From Streptomyces sp. NBC_01476 (GTDB taxonomy: Bacteria; Actinomycetota; Actinomycetes; Streptomycetales; Streptomycetaceae): DNA of 64,000 nt. Every line of letters begins with the position of its first letter. Within the stretch, counting starts at the first letter, position 1. The DNA lies in NCBI RefSeq assembly GCF_036227265.1, contig NZ_CP109446.1, positions 310,001 through 374,000 of the forward strand. Reading direction: 5' to 3'. A model generated the notes under the pieces. The model did not search any database. It was not told the DNA's origin and saw only the letters and a list, made by a program, of their open reading frames with translations. The translations under genes and the position numbers were made by a program. This document shows positions 33,124 through 42,629 of the stretch, in pieces.

Positions 33124-34296
33124 TCAGCCGCGTGGCGCGGTACGGACGATGGTCTCCACCGCGGCGCCGATCCGGTCCTCGGTCAGGTCGCAGCGGGCGG
33201 TGAGCCTGAGCCGGGACACCCCGTCGGGCACGGACGGCGGGCGGAAGCAGCCGACCGCAAGCCCCTCGTCCCGGCAGGCCGCTGCCCAGGCGACCGCGGA
33301 CTCCGGCGACGGGGCGCGCACCGACACCACGCAGGCGTCCGGGGGTGTCGCGCTCAGCCCCGCCGCGGTCAGCCGCCGGTGGAAGTCGCGGGCGACCGCC
33401 CGGGACCGCCCGGCGCGCTCCGGCTCACGGCGCAGCAGCCGCAGCGCGCCGAGCGCGGCGCCCGCGGCGGCCGGCGCGAGGCCGGTGTCGAAGATGAAGG
33501 TACGGGCGGCGTTCACCAGGTGCTCGATGACCGCCGCCGGGCCGAGCACCACGCCGCCCTGGGCGCCGAGCGCCTTGGACAAGGTGGCGGTGCACACCAG
33601 GTCGGGCGCCCCGGCCAGCCCGGCGGTGTGCGCCGCGCCGCGCCCCTCGTCGCCCAGCACGCCGAGGCCGTGCGCGTCGTCGATCAGCAGCCCGGCACCG
33701 TACTCCCGGCAGGCCGCGGCGAGCCGGGGCAGGGGGGCGGCGTCCCCGTCCACCGAGAAGACCGAGTCGCTGACCGCCACGGCCGGCCCCTCGTGCCCGT
33801 GCAGCGCCTTGCGCACGGCGTCGGGGTCGGCGTGCCGGACCACTTCGGTGGTGGCGCGGGAGAGCCGGCAGCCGTCGATGAGCGAGGCGTGGTTGCCGGC
33901 GTCGGAGACCAGCAGGGTACCGGGGCCGGTGAGCGCGGTGACCGCGGCGAGGTTCGCGGCGTAGCCGGAGGCCAGCACCAGGGCGGCTTCGAACCCGGTG
34001 AAGTCGGCGAGTTCCGCTTCGAGTTCGGCGTGCAGCGCGGTGCTGCCGGTCACCAGCCGGGAGCCGGTGGCGCCGGCGCCCCAGCGCAGGCAGGCGTCGG
34101 CGCCCGCCCGGGTGACTTCGGGGTGCCGGGTCAGGCCGAGGTAGTCGTTGCCTGCCAGGTCCAGCAGCGGCGAATCGGCCTGGCGGGGGCGCAGTTGCCG
34201 GCGCAGCCCGGCCGCGCGGCGGACCCGGTCCTGTTCGGCGAGCCAGCCGAAGGGGCCGGCCTGCTGCGTGTCGTCTCCGCTGCTGACGCTCGTCAC
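33124..34296 (-). CDS. bioF: 8-amino-7-oxononanoate synthase
   Basis: A PLP enzyme condensing pimeloyl thioester with alanine in biotin synthesis. The 390-residue protein has NDYLGLTRHPEV at the N-terminus, GSRLVTGSTALHAELE, the cofactor Asp in LLIDDAHGLGVLG, and the Schiff-base Lys in TLSKALGAQGG. GTG at 34296 has AAGGGGAT upstream. It is divergent from bioB, so the four biotin genes share one control region. Confidence 0.92.
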   Translation of the reverse strand: MTSVSSGDDTQQAGPFGWLAEQDRVRRAAGLRRQLRPRQADSPLLDLAGNDYLGLTRHPEVTRAGADACLRWGAGATGSRLVTGSTALHAELEAELADFTGFEAALVLASGYAANLAAVTALTGPGTLLVSDAGNHASLIDGCRLSRATTEVVRHADPDAVRKALHGHEGPAVAVSDSVFSVDGDAAPLPRLAAACREYGAGLLIDDAHGLGVLGDEGRGAAHTAGLAGAPDLVCTATLSKALGAQGGVVLGPAAVIEHLVNAARTFIFDTGLAPAAAGAALGALRLLRREPERAGRSRAVARDFHRRLTAAGLSATPPDACVVSVRAPSPESAVAWAAACRDEGLAVGCFRPPSVPDGVSRLRLTARCDLTEDRIGAAVETIVRTAPRG

Positions 34297-34424
34297 GGCG
34301 ATCCCCTTCGAGTCGGTTCCGGCGGTGTCCGGCGGTGTCCGGCGGCGTCCCGTGCCGCCGGACGCGGTGAGCGGTGTGCGATGGTGCTGGTCAGCAACGT
34401 ACCGGGGGCAGGACCGGACACGGG

Positions 34425-34440
34425 GTGTGGTGATGCACAC
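34425..34440. promoter_or_regulatory. Inverted repeat between bioF and bioB
   Basis: GTGTG-N6-CACAC lies in the 212-bp divergent bioF/bioB region, 69 bp before bioB. A biotin regulator site is expected here, but this does not match a consensus that I know. Confidence 0.3.
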
Positions 34441-34508
34441 ACTCCGGGCCACGCGTGTTGTGCCGTCCGTCATTGGCTGCGGGCACCCTCGTACGTCAGG
34501 ATCTCCTC

Positions 34509-35735
34509 ATGGATCTGCTGACGGCACTGGTGGACAAGGGGCTGCGCCGCGAGCCGCCCACCCGCGAGGAAGCGCTCGCCGTACTGGCGACCTCCGACGA
34601 CGAACTGCTTGATGTGGTGGCCGCGGCGGGCCGGGTCCGCCGCCAGTGGTTCGGGCGCCGGGTCAAGCTCAACTACCTCGTGAACCTCAAGTCCGGGCTC
34701 TGCCCCGAGGACTGCTCGTACTGCTCCCAACGGCTCGGCTCACAGGCCGACATCCTCAAGTACACCTGGCTGCGGCCCGACCAGGCGGCCGACGCGGCCC
34801 GCGCCGGAGTGGCCGGCGGCGCCAAACGGGTCTGCCTGGTGGCCAGCGGGCGCGGCCCGACCGACCGCGACGTGGACCGGGTCTCCCGGACCATCGAGGC
34901 GATCAAGGACCAGAACGAGGGCGTCGAGGTGTGTGCGTGCCTCGGGCTGCTCTCCTCAGGACAGGCCGAACGGCTCCGCGCGGCCGGCGCGGACGCCTAC
35001 AACCACAACCTCAACACCTCCGAGAGCACGTACGGCGACATCACCACCACCCACACCTACGCCGACCGGGTCGACACCGTGCAGCAGGCCCAGGCGGCCG
35101 GCCTGTCGGCGTGCTCGGGGCTGATCGCGGGCATGGGCGAGACCGACGAGGATCTGGTGGACGTGGTCTTCGGGCTGCGCGAACTCGACCCGGACTCGGT
35201 GCCGGTGAACTTCCTGATCCCGTTCGAGGGCACGCCGCTGGCCAAGGAGTGGAACCTCACCCCGCAGCGCTGCCTGCGGATCCTGGCGATGGTGCGCTTC
35301 GTCTGCCCGGACGTCGAGGTCCGGCTGGCGGGCGGCCGTGAGGTGCACCTGCGGACGATGCAGCCGCTCGCGCTGCACCTGGTGAACTCGATCTTCCTGG
35401 GCGACTATCTGACCAGCGAGGGCCAGGCCGGGCAGGCCGACCTCGACATGATCGCCGACGCCGGGTTCGTGGTGGAGGGCGCCGGGACCCGGACCCTGCC
35501 GGAGCACCGCGGCGGCCTGTGCGCCTCGGACGCGGAAGGCTGCGGCACCGGCGCGGGATGCGGCGGGCACGAGGCGGGAGCCTGCGGGCACGAGGCGGGG
35601 ACCTGCGGCGGGCACCGGGAACCGGTGACGGTGCCGGCGGGGCAGCCCGTACCGGCCGAGGAGAGCACGGCCAGGACCGGCCTGGTCTCGGTACGCCGGC
35701 GGGGCGCGGGGACGGATCTGCCGCCCAATGCCTGA
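34509..35735 (+). CDS. bioB: Biotin synthase
   Basis: Radical SAM enzyme that inserts sulfur into dethiobiotin. In the 408-residue protein, the 4Fe-4S motif is [10 protein letters not shown], followed by [10 protein letters not shown] and [14 protein letters not shown]; Arg and Cys residues for the second cluster are in place. The catalytic part ends near residue 335. After that come about 70 extra residues, starting with a Cys/His/Gly-rich repeat ([18 protein letters not shown]) and then a Pro/Arg-rich end. The ribosome site is weak (AGGATC). The stop overlaps bioA by 8 bp. Confidence 0.95.
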   Translation: MDLLTALVDKGLRREPPTREEALAVLATSDDELLDVVAAAGRVRRQWFGRRVKLNYLVNLKSGLCPEDCSYCSQRLGSQADILKYTWLRPDQAADAARAGVAGGAKRVCLVASGRGPTDRDVDRVSRTIEAIKDQNEGVEVCACLGLLSSGQAERLRAAGADAYNHNLNTSESTYGDITTTHTYADRVDTVQQAQAAGLSACSGLIAGMGETDEDLVDVVFGLRELDPDSVPVNFLIPFEGTPLAKEWNLTPQRCLRILAMVRFVCPDVEVRLAGGREVHLRTMQPLALHLVNSIFLGDYLTSEGQAGQADLDMIADAGFVVEGAGTRTLPEHRGGLCASDAEGCGTGAGCGGHEAGACGHEAGTCGGHREPVTVPAGQPVPAEESTARTGLVSVRRRGAGTDLPPNA

Positions 35736-37032
35736 GCCACTGGCGCCGGACGTGCTGCTCGGCCTCGATCGGCAGCACGTCTGGCACCCGTACGGCCCGA
35801 TGCCCGGCCGGCAGGACCCGCTGGTGGTGGCGTCCGCGTCCGGAGTCCGGCTGCGCCTCGCCGCGCCGGCCGAGGGCCGCACCGAACTGGTCGACGGCAT
35901 GTCCTCCTGGTGGTCGGCGATCCACGGTTACCGCCACCCGGCGCTGGACGAGGCGGTACGGGACCAGTTGTCGCGGATGAGCCACGTGATGTTCGGCGGG
36001 CTCACCCACGAGCCGGCGGTACGGCTGGCCACCCGGCTGGTGGAGATCACGCCCGAGCCGCTGCGGCATGTCTTCCTCGCCGACTCGGGCTCGGTGTCGG
36101 TCGAGGTCGCGGTGAAGATGTGCCTGCAGTACTGGCGTTCGCTGGGGCGTCCCGGCAAACAGCGCCTGCTGACCTGGCGTGGCGGCTACCACGGTGACAC
36201 CTGGCAGCCGATGTCGGTCTGCGACCCGGACGGCGGGATGCACCACCTGTGGTCCGGGGTGCTGCCCGAGCAGGTCTTCGCCCCGGCCCCGCCCGCCGGT
36301 TTCGACGCCGCGGAGGACCCGGCCTACGCCGAGCGGCTGCGGGAGCTGATCGGGCAGCACGCGGACGAACTCGCCGCGGTCGTGGTGGAACCGGTGGTGC
36401 AGGGAGCCGGCGGAATGAACTTCCACTCCCCCGGCTATCTGCGCGTGCTCCGCGAGGCGTGCGACGAGCACGACGTCCTGCTGGTCTTCGACGAGATCGC
36501 CACCGGCTTCGGCCGCACCGGCCGGCTCTTCGCCGCCGAGCACGCGGGCGTCGCGCCCGATGTGATGTGCGTCGGCAAGGCGCTCACCGGCGGCTATCTG
36601 ACGATGGCCGCCGCGCTGTGCACATCGAGGGTGGCCGAGGGCATCTCCCGCGGCGAGGTACCGGTCCTGGCGCACGGACCCACCTTCATGGGCAATCCGC
36701 TGGCCGCCGCAGTCGCCTGCGCGTCGATCGACCTGCTGCTGGAGCAGGACTGGGCGCGGGAGGTCAAACGGATCGAGTCAGGACTGCGGGACGGCCTCGC
36801 CGGCGTTGCCGCACTGCGCGGGGTGCGCGATGTCCGGGTGCTCGGCGCGATCGGCGTGATCCAGCTCGGCCACGAGGTCGACGTCGCGGCGGCGACCCGG
36901 GCGGCGGTCCGGGCCGGCGTGTGGCTGCGGCCCTTCCGTGACCTGGTGTACGCGATGCCGCCCTATGTCACCGGGGACGAGGACGTGGCCCGGATCTGCC
37001 GGGGTCTGCGGGACGCGGCACTGGCGGGATAG
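35728..37032 (+). CDS. bioA: Adenosylmethionine-8-amino-7-oxononanoate aminotransferase
   Basis: A PLP aminotransferase making 7,8-diaminopelargonate with SAM as amino donor. The 434-residue protein shows WHPYGPM near the N-terminus, [36 protein letters not shown], the Schiff-base Lys in [14 protein letters not shown], and [11 protein letters not shown]. The ATG overlaps the bioB stop (ATGCCTGA), so translation is coupled. Confidence 0.95.
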   Translation: MPEPLAPDVLLGLDRQHVWHPYGPMPGRQDPLVVASASGVRLRLAAPAEGRTELVDGMSSWWSAIHGYRHPALDEAVRDQLSRMSHVMFGGLTHEPAVRLATRLVEITPEPLRHVFLADSGSVSVEVAVKMCLQYWRSLGRPGKQRLLTWRGGYHGDTWQPMSVCDPDGGMHHLWSGVLPEQVFAPAPPAGFDAAEDPAYAERLRELIGQHADELAAVVVEPVVQGAGGMNFHSPGYLRVLREACDEHDVLLVFDEIATGFGRTGRLFAAEHAGVAPDVMCVGKALTGGYLTMAAALCTSRVAEGISRGEVPVLAHGPTFMGNPLAAAVACASIDLLLEQDWAREVKRIESGLRDGLAGVAALRGVRDVRVLGAIGVIQLGHEVDVAAATRAAVRAGVWLRPFRDLVYAMPPYVTGDEDVARICRGLRDAALAG

Positions 37033-37211
37033 ACAAGGCGCCGCGGCCCCGGGGACCCGCGTCCTCTCACGGGTCATCTGCGCCTTCGGCACGGTGACGT
37101 GCCGGGCCGGCGCACAGCGGCTCCGCCGTGCGCGGCGACCGCCCGCGCGGCCGTTCGTTCACACCGGGTCGTATCGTCGGCCCGGAGTTCTCCAGGAAAG
37201 GGGCTGAGGTC

Positions 37212-37958
37212 ATGGCCATCGTGGTCGTCACCGGAACGGGTACCGAGGTGGGGAAGACGGTCGCGACCGCCGCTGTCGCCGCCGCGTCACTGGCGCAGGG
37301 GCTGAGCGTGGCGGTGCTGAAGCCCGCGCAGACGGGGCTGTCGGGCGCGGAGCCGGGGGACGCCGCCGAAGTGGCGCGGCTGGCCGGTGAGGTGACCGCG
37401 GCCGAACTGGCCCGGTACCCCGAGCCCTTGGCGCCGGCCACGGCGGCCCTGCGGGCCGGTGCGGAGACGGTCGGGCCGGAGGACATCGCGGAGGCCGCGG
37501 CCAAGCTGGCCGCCGTCCACGACGTGGTGCTGGTCGAGGGCGCGGGCGGGCTGCTGGTGCCGTACGACGCGAAGGGGTCGACGCTGGCCGACGCGGCGGC
37601 GCTGCTGCACGCCCGGGTCCTGCTGGTCGCCACGTCCGGACTCGGCACCCTCAACGCGACCGCGCTCACCGCCGAGGCGCTTCAGACCCGGAAGATCGGC
37701 TGCCTCGGGGTGATCATCGGCAGCTGGCGGGCGGACCCGGACCTCGCCGAGCGCTGCAATCTCGCGGACCTGCCCGGGGCGGCGGGTGCCCCGCTGCTCG
37801 GGGCGCTCCCGGAGGCGGCCGCCTCCTTGTCCCCCGAGGCATTCCGCGCCGCCGCGCCGAGCTGGCTCTCCCCGCAGCTCGGCGGCACCTGGGACGCGGC
37901 CTCCTTCGCCATGGCCTACGCGCCGCCGCCTTTCGCAGCGGTCTCCGGCGACGCGTAG
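37212..37958 (+). CDS. bioD: Dethiobiotin synthetase
   Basis: ATP-dependent ring closure to dethiobiotin. The 248-residue protein has the P-loop GTGTEVGKTVAT, KPAQTG, and VVLVEGAGGLLVPYD. ATG at 37212 begins MAIVVVTGTGT. It lies 179 bp after bioA, so it may have its own promoter or be read through. Confidence 0.93.
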   Translation: MAIVVVTGTGTEVGKTVATAAVAAASLAQGLSVAVLKPAQTGLSGAEPGDAAEVARLAGEVTAAELARYPEPLAPATAALRAGAETVGPEDIAEAAAKLAAVHDVVLVEGAGGLLVPYDAKGSTLADAAALLHARVLLVATSGLGTLNATALTAEALQTRKIGCLGVIIGSWRADPDLAERCNLADLPGAAGAPLLGALPEAAASLSPEAFRAAAPSWLSPQLGGTWDAASFAMAYAPPPFAAVSGDA

Positions 37959-38076
37959 CCGCGGCGGCGCCGCTTTGCCGGCGTCTCCCGTCGTGCCGGG
38001 GCGAACGCTCCGCCGGACGGGAGGCGCCCGTCATGGCGGCCGGCACCCTCGGCGCCGGCCGGTACGCGCGCCCTCG

Positions 38077-38448
38077 TCACACCGTCCAGGCCCGCAGTTC
38101 CGCCGCGATCCGGTCCAGTCCCGCGCTGCCGTCCTTGACCAGCCGGGCCAGCTCTCTGACCTGTTCCGGTGTGGTGGTGACCTTGAGGCCGCCGGCCACC
38201 AGGTAGGCGTAGGCGACGGCGGTCGCGAAGAGCGCGTTGGTGCGCTCCAGGGCCGGCACCAGCAGCAGGAGCTGGAGCAGTGCGGCGGCGCGGGTGTACT
38301 CGTCGGGGTAGACGGGGCGGCCGAAGATCTCGGCACGGTGTCTGCTGACCGCGGCGACCAGCGCACCCCAGTCGGTGACCTGCGGGTCGCCCGGGGTGTT
38401 GTGCTCGGCGACCATCAGCAGCCAGGCGAGGTCGATCCGCAGGGTCAA
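38077..38448 (-). CDS. Fic/Doc-like toxin component
   Basis: A 123-residue protein resembling streptomycete Fic-family toxin components (LRIDLAWLLMVAEHNTPGDP; LERTNALFATAVAYAYLVAG). Classical Fic/Doc proteins need HPFxxGNGR-type residues to bind phosphate; in that place this has ALERTNALFATAV, with no His and no GN(G/K)R. It may be a minimal or inactive variant, or use another chemistry. It starts with TTG overlapping the antitoxin stop (TTGA), the usual coupling in toxin-antitoxin pairs. Confidence 0.7.
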   Translation of the reverse strand: MTLRIDLAWLLMVAEHNTPGDPQVTDWGALVAAVSRHRAEIFGRPVYPDEYTRAAALLQLLLLVPALERTNALFATAVAYAYLVAGGLKVTTTPEQVRELARLVKDGSAGLDRIAAELRAWTV

Positions 38449-38672
38449 CGGACGCCTTCGTCCGGGCTGTCGAACTCTTCCGCGAAGACCTGTTCGTACC
38501 GCTCCATGAAGTCCGCCGCGGCCTGCACGAACGCCCGCCCGTTCTCACCCTCGTCCTGCTGGACGAGTTCCTCGATGTAGCGGTTCACACTGATGCCGCG
38601 CTGTGAGGCCCGTTCCCGCGCCGTCTCGGCGGTGGCTTCTTCCACCCGCACATTCAACTGGGTCTTCGCCAT
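38445..38672 (-). CDS. Ribbon-helix-helix-like antitoxin
   Basis: A 75-residue antitoxin for the overlapping Fic-like gene. AKTQLNVRVEEATAETARER and GISVNRYIEELVQQ form a MetJ/Arc-like DNA-binding start, and the acidic C-terminus (YEQVFAEEFDSPDEG) would wrap the toxin. ATG at 38672 lies 6 nt from a TAGCTT hexamer, suggesting a leaderless mRNA. A perfect inverted repeat directly upstream is the likely autoregulatory operator. Confidence 0.8.
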   Translation of the reverse strand: MAKTQLNVRVEEATAETARERASQRGISVNRYIEELVQQDEGENGRAFVQAAADFMERYEQVFAEEFDSPDEGVR

Positions 38673-38681
38673 ACGACAAAG

Positions 38682-38699
38682 CTAGCGCTGTGGCGCTAG
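38682..38699. promoter_or_regulatory. Operator of the toxin-antitoxin pair
   Basis: CTAGCGC-TGTG-GCGCTAG is a perfect 7-bp dyad 9 bp upstream of the antitoxin ATG, overlapping its probable -10. This is typical of autorepression by antitoxin or complex. Confidence 0.6.
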
Positions 38700-38770
38700 T
38701 AGCGGCAAGGGCGTCGTCCCGGATCCCGGAATTACCGGCTCCGCGGGGCCCGGGGTGATTGGCTTCCGGT

Positions 38771-39199
38771 ATGAGTGATCTTCGGATACGGCCGGCCGGC
38801 CCCGGTGACGCGGCGGTGGTGCTCGCCTTCTGGCAGCTCGCGGCGGAGGGCACCAGCATCAGCGACGACACGGCGGGTGTCGCCCGGCTGATCGAACGGG
38901 ACCCCGAGGCGCTGCTGCTCGCCGACCGGGACGGGACGCTGGTCGGCACGGTGATCGCGGGCTTCGACGGCTGGCGCTGTCACCTGTACCGGCTCGCCGT
39001 CCACCCGGCGGCCCGCCGCCAGGGCGTCGCGCGGACCCTGCTGGAGGCCGCCGAACAGCGCTTTCTCGCGCTGGGCGGCCGGCGCGGCGACGCGATGGTG
39101 CTGGAGCGGAACGAACCGGCCCACGCCGCCTGGCAGGCGGCCGGCTACGGCCGGGAGCAGCAGTGGCGCCGCTGGACCAAGCCGCTCACCGGGGAGTAA
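38771..39199 (+). CDS. GNAT family N-acetyltransferase
   Basis: A 142-residue Gcn5-type acetyltransferase, with the CoA-binding loop LYRLAVHPAARRQGVARTLL and NEPAHAAWQAAGYG at the end. No substrate is indicated. ATG at 38771 (MSDLRIRPAGPGD) is chosen over an in-frame ATG 12 bp upstream by domain start. It is divergent from the toxin-antitoxin pair. Confidence 0.82.
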   Translation: MSDLRIRPAGPGDAAVVLAFWQLAAEGTSISDDTAGVARLIERDPEALLLADRDGTLVGTVIAGFDGWRCHLYRLAVHPAARRQGVARTLLEAAEQRFLALGGRRGDAMVLERNEPAHAAWQAAGYGREQQWRRWTKPLTGE

Positions 39200-39367
39200 G
39201 ACGCCGGGCGGTGGCCGGCCGTCCGCCGCGGCCGGGCGCGAGGGCGGCCGATCCGCGCTGCTGAACCGCGCGGCCGATCCGCGGCCGGCGGTGGTCGCCG
39301 GGAGCTTTCGGTCCGGCGCCGTGCGTTACCCCCGTACCTGGCCGATCATGGAACCCGAGGTGTCCGG

Positions 39368-40705
39368 ATGACCGAAGTGCTGCTCCTGGTGGTGGCCCTG
39401 CTGCTCACCTTCGCCTGTGGCGTGTTCGTCGCCGCGGAGTTCTCGCTGACCACGGTCGAGCGCGGAGAGCTGGAGCGGGCGGCGGAGGAGGGCCGGCGGG
39501 GGGCGGCCCCGGCGCTGGCCGGTGTGCGGACGCTGACCGTGCAGCTGTCCGGTGCCCAGCTCGGCATCACCGCGACCGGCCTGATCATCGGCATGCTGGC
39601 CGAATCCTCCATCGGCAAGCTGCTGCGCGGCCCGCTGCGGGCCGCGGGGCTGCCGCAGTCGGGAGCGTCCTCGCTCGGCCTGGTGCTGGGCACCGCGATC
39701 TCCACGGTGGTGCTGATGGTGATCGGGGAGCTGATCCCGAAGAACTGGGCGATCTCCCAGCCGCTGCGGGTGGTGCGGGCGGTGGCGGGACCGCAGGGGA
39801 TGTTCACGGCGGCCTTCGGTCCGCTGATCCGGCATCTGAACAACACCGCCAACCGGGTGCTGCGCCGCTTCGGGCTGCAGCCGACGGAGGAACTGGCGTC
39901 GGCCCGCGGCCCGCAGGAGCTGGTGGCGCTCGCCCGGCACTCGGCGAAGGAGGGCGCTCTGGAGGCGGACACCGCCGAACTGTTCGTCCGTACCCTCAGC
40001 CTCGCCGACCTCACCGCGCAGAACGTGATGACGCCCAGGGTGCAGGTCACCGCCCTGGAGGCGCAGGCCACCGCGGAGGACGTGGCCAACGCGACCCGCG
40101 CCACCGGTCTGTCCCGGTTCCCGGTCTACCGCGGCAGCCTCGACACGGTGATCGGCACCGTGCACATCAAGGACGTCCTGGCGGTGCGGGCCGACCACCG
40201 GCCGCGGCGGCCGGTCACCGAACTGCTCCGCGAGCCGCTGCTGGTGCCGGAGTCACTGACCGTGGACCGCCTGCTCGACCGGCTCTCCGGACGGCAGACG
40301 ATGGCGGTGGTGATCGACGAGTACGGCGGTACGGCCGGGGTGGTGACGCTGGAGGACATCGTCGAGGAGGTGGTCGGCGAGGTCCGCGACGAGCACGATC
40401 CCCAGGAGGTGCCGGTACTGCTCTTCCTGCGCGAGGACCCCGAAGGGCGCCGGATCTACGACGCGGACGGCGCCACCAGGACCGAGGACCAGCTGGAGCG
40501 GATCGGACTGCACGTGCCGGAGGGCCCGTACGAGACGCTGGCCGGGCTGGTGGCGCAGCGGCTCGGCCGGATTCCGCAGGAGGGTGACGTGGTGGAGCTG
40601 GAGGGCTGGCGGATCGAGGTCACCGAGGCGTCCGGGCGCCGGGCGGCCCGGGCCCGGCTCACCTCACCGGCGCCGGCCGCGGACGACCGGGAGCCGGGGC
40701 GATGA
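39368..40705 (+). CDS. CNNM/CorC-type membrane protein (DUF21-CBS-CorC)
   Basis: A 445-residue membrane protein often called hemolysin family protein. The N-terminal DUF21 region has about three to four membrane segments (VLLLVVALLLTFACGVFVAA; TVVLMVIGELIPKNWA). A CBS pair follows (VMTPRVQVTAL; YGGTAGVVTLEDIVEEVVGE), then a CorC/HlyC domain near residues 340-430. Relatives transport or sense Mg2+/Co2+. It overlaps the next gene by 4 bp (ATGA). Confidence 0.85.
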   Translation: MTEVLLLVVALLLTFACGVFVAAEFSLTTVERGELERAAEEGRRGAAPALAGVRTLTVQLSGAQLGITATGLIIGMLAESSIGKLLRGPLRAAGLPQSGASSLGLVLGTAISTVVLMVIGELIPKNWAISQPLRVVRAVAGPQGMFTAAFGPLIRHLNNTANRVLRRFGLQPTEELASARGPQELVALARHSAKEGALEADTAELFVRTLSLADLTAQNVMTPRVQVTALEAQATAEDVANATRATGLSRFPVYRGSLDTVIGTVHIKDVLAVRADHRPRRPVTELLREPLLVPESLTVDRLLDRLSGRQTMAVVIDEYGGTAGVVTLEDIVEEVVGEVRDEHDPQEVPVLLFLREDPEGRRIYDADGATRTEDQLERIGLHVPEGPYETLAGLVAQRLGRIPQEGDVVELEGWRIEVTEASGRRAARARLTSPAPAADDREPGR

Positions 40706-41718
40706 CCGTTGTCCAGCTGGTCGTCGGGCTGCTCACCATCGTGGTGAACGCCTTCTTCGTCGGCGCCGAGTTCGCGATGATCTCGGTACGCCGCAGCCAG
40801 GTCGAGCCGCTCGCCGAGGCCGGTGACCGGCGGGCGCACCGGGTGCTGTGGGGTCTTGGGCACCTCTCGCCGCTGCTGGCCGCCGCCCAGCTCGGCATCA
40901 CCGCGTGCACCCTGGTGCTCGGCATCGTGGCGGAGCCCGCCATCGCGCATCTGCTGGAGCCGCTCTTCCACGCGGCGCACCTGCCGCAGGGCTCGGTGCA
41001 TCCGGTGTCCTTCGTGCTGTCGCTGGCGCTGGCGACGTATCTGCACATGCTCTTCGGGGAGATGGTGCCGAAGAACATCGCGCTCGCCGAGCCGGTACGG
41101 GCCGCGCTGCTGCTCGGGCCGCCGCTGGTGGGGCTGACCCGGGCGCTGAAGCCGGTGATCTTCGGCGTGAACGCGCTCGCCAACGGCGGCCTGAAGCTGC
41201 TGCGGGTCGAGCCGAAATCCGAGGTGGAGGCGGTCTTCTCGGACGACGAGCTGTCCCGGATGGTGGTGGACGCGGGCGCCGCCGGGCTGCTGGACGAGCG
41301 GGCCACCGAACGTCTGCGGGACGCCCTGGAGCTGGGCCGGCGGCCGGTCGGCGCGATCGTGCTGCCGGCCGAGCGGGTGGTGCGGGCGCAGCTCGGCATC
41401 ACCCCGGAGGGTCTGGAGGCACTGGCGGCCAGGTCCGGCTTCTCCCGCTTCCCGGTGGCGGACGCGGACGGGCGGGTGCTGGGCTATCTGCATGTGAAGG
41501 ACGCGCTGGACGCGTTCCCGCGTGATGCCCCCTTCCCGCGCTCGGCGCTGCGGCACATCACCCGGGTCGGCGCGGCGACCCCGCTCGACGACGTGCTCAC
41601 CGCGATGCGGGCCGGCCGGGCCCATCTGGCGGCGGTGGTGGACGACGAGGGGCGCGGGGTCGGCCTGGTGACGATGGAGGACGTGCTCAAGGAGCTGGTC
41701 GGGCGGGGGCGCCCGTAA
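40702..41718 (+). CDS. CNNM-type membrane protein (DUF21-CBS), shorter partner
   Basis: A 338-residue paralogue of the upstream protein with the same DUF21 membrane region (LVVGLLTIVVNAFFVGAEFA; MLFGEMVPKNIALAEP) and a CBS region (VVDDEGRGVGLVTMEDVLKE), but ending without the CorC/HlyC domain. The ATGA overlap implies coupled translation and perhaps a heteromeric complex. Confidence 0.85.
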   Translation: MTVVQLVVGLLTIVVNAFFVGAEFAMISVRRSQVEPLAEAGDRRAHRVLWGLGHLSPLLAAAQLGITACTLVLGIVAEPAIAHLLEPLFHAAHLPQGSVHPVSFVLSLALATYLHMLFGEMVPKNIALAEPVRAALLLGPPLVGLTRALKPVIFGVNALANGGLKLLRVEPKSEVEAVFSDDELSRMVVDAGAAGLLDERATERLRDALELGRRPVGAIVLPAERVVRAQLGITPEGLEALAARSGFSRFPVADADGRVLGYLHVKDALDAFPRDAPFPRSALRHITRVGAATPLDDVLTAMRAGRAHLAAVVDDEGRGVGLVTMEDVLKELVGRGRP

Positions 41719-41841
41719 CGCACCTGCGGGCAGGGTGGGTACCGCCCGCGCCGGTGGCTCCGCCGAGGCGGGTCGCCGGAATGGGGTCCTCCGCACCCCG
41801 TTTTCCGCACCAGCTAAGCGGTCGCATAGGATCGCCGCGCC

Positions 41842-42615
41842 ATGCAGACGCCTCTCACGTACTCCAGCTTCGTCGCGGTCGGCGACTCCTTCACCGAGGG
41901 GATGTCCGACCTGCTGCCCGACGGCACCTACCGGGGGTGGGCCGATCTGCTCGCCGGCCGGCTCGCCGCCCGCTCGCCGGGCTTCCGGTACGCGAATCTC
42001 GCGGTGCGCGGCAAGCTGATCCGGCAGATCGCCGAGGACCAGGTGGACACCGCGGCCGACATGGGCGCCGACCTGATCACCCTGGTCGGCGGCCTCAACG
42101 ACGTGCTGCGGCCCACGTGCGACGTGGACGAGGTGTGCGCGCTGCTGGAGAGCTCGGCGGCGCGTCTGGCGCCGGCCTGCAAGCAGCTGGTGCTCATGCG
42201 CAGCCCGGTACGCAGCGGCCCGGTCGCCACCCGGATGCTGCCGCGGATGGTGCGGCTGTTCGACTTCGTCGGTGAGCTGGCCGAGCGGCACGGCGCGCTG
42301 GTGGTGGACCTGTACGGCGCAGGGGTGCTGAGCGACGCCCGGATGTGGGCGGACGACCGGCTCCATCTGACCGCCGAAGGGCACGAGCGGGTCGCCGAGG
42401 CGGTGTGGCAGACGCTGGGCCTTCCCCCCGAAGCGCGGTGGACCCAGGAGCTCCCGCCGCCCGTACCCGTCCGCTGGACCGCCCGGCGCGGCGCCGACCT
42501 GCGCTTCACCCGGGACCACCTCCTGCCCTGGATCGGCCGCCGCCTCACCGGCCGCTCCTCCGGCGACGGCCGCCCGCCCAAACGCCCGGACCTGCTGCCC
42601 TTCCTCGACCAGTAG
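41842..42615 (+). CDS. SGNH/GDSL hydrolase
   Basis: A 257-residue SGNH esterase-like enzyme. Block I VAVGDSFTEGM has the nucleophile Ser, block III GGLNDVL the Asn, and block V DDRLHLTAEGH the Asp and His. No signal peptide is seen, so it should be cytoplasmic. The C-terminal 50 residues are Arg/Pro-rich. A TAGGAT hexamer 9 nt upstream of ATG suggests a leaderless mRNA. purB follows after 11 bp. Confidence 0.85.
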   Translation: MQTPLTYSSFVAVGDSFTEGMSDLLPDGTYRGWADLLAGRLAARSPGFRYANLAVRGKLIRQIAEDQVDTAADMGADLITLVGGLNDVLRPTCDVDEVCALLESSAARLAPACKQLVLMRSPVRSGPVATRMLPRMVRLFDFVGELAERHGALVVDLYGAGVLSDARMWADDRLHLTAEGHERVAEAVWQTLGLPPEARWTQELPPPVPVRWTARRGADLRFTRDHLLPWIGRRLTGRSSGDGRPPKRPDLLPFLDQ

Positions 42616-42629
42616 AATCTGCCTACGTG
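42613..42629 (+). promoter_or_regulatory. -10 element and leaderless start of purB
   Basis: TAGAAT at 42613-42618 lies 8 nt before the GTG at 42627 and overlaps the stop of the upstream gene. No ribosome site fits, so purB is probably also transcribed leaderless from here. Confidence 0.5.

Noticed and set aside
33124..37958. Biosynthetic gene cluster for a natural product
   Set aside because: The genes are the standard biotin pathway (bioF, bioB, bioA, bioD).
39368..41718. Hemolysin toxin genes
   Set aside because: The DUF21/CBS architecture is that of CNNM/CorC membrane proteins; the hemolysin name is historical.
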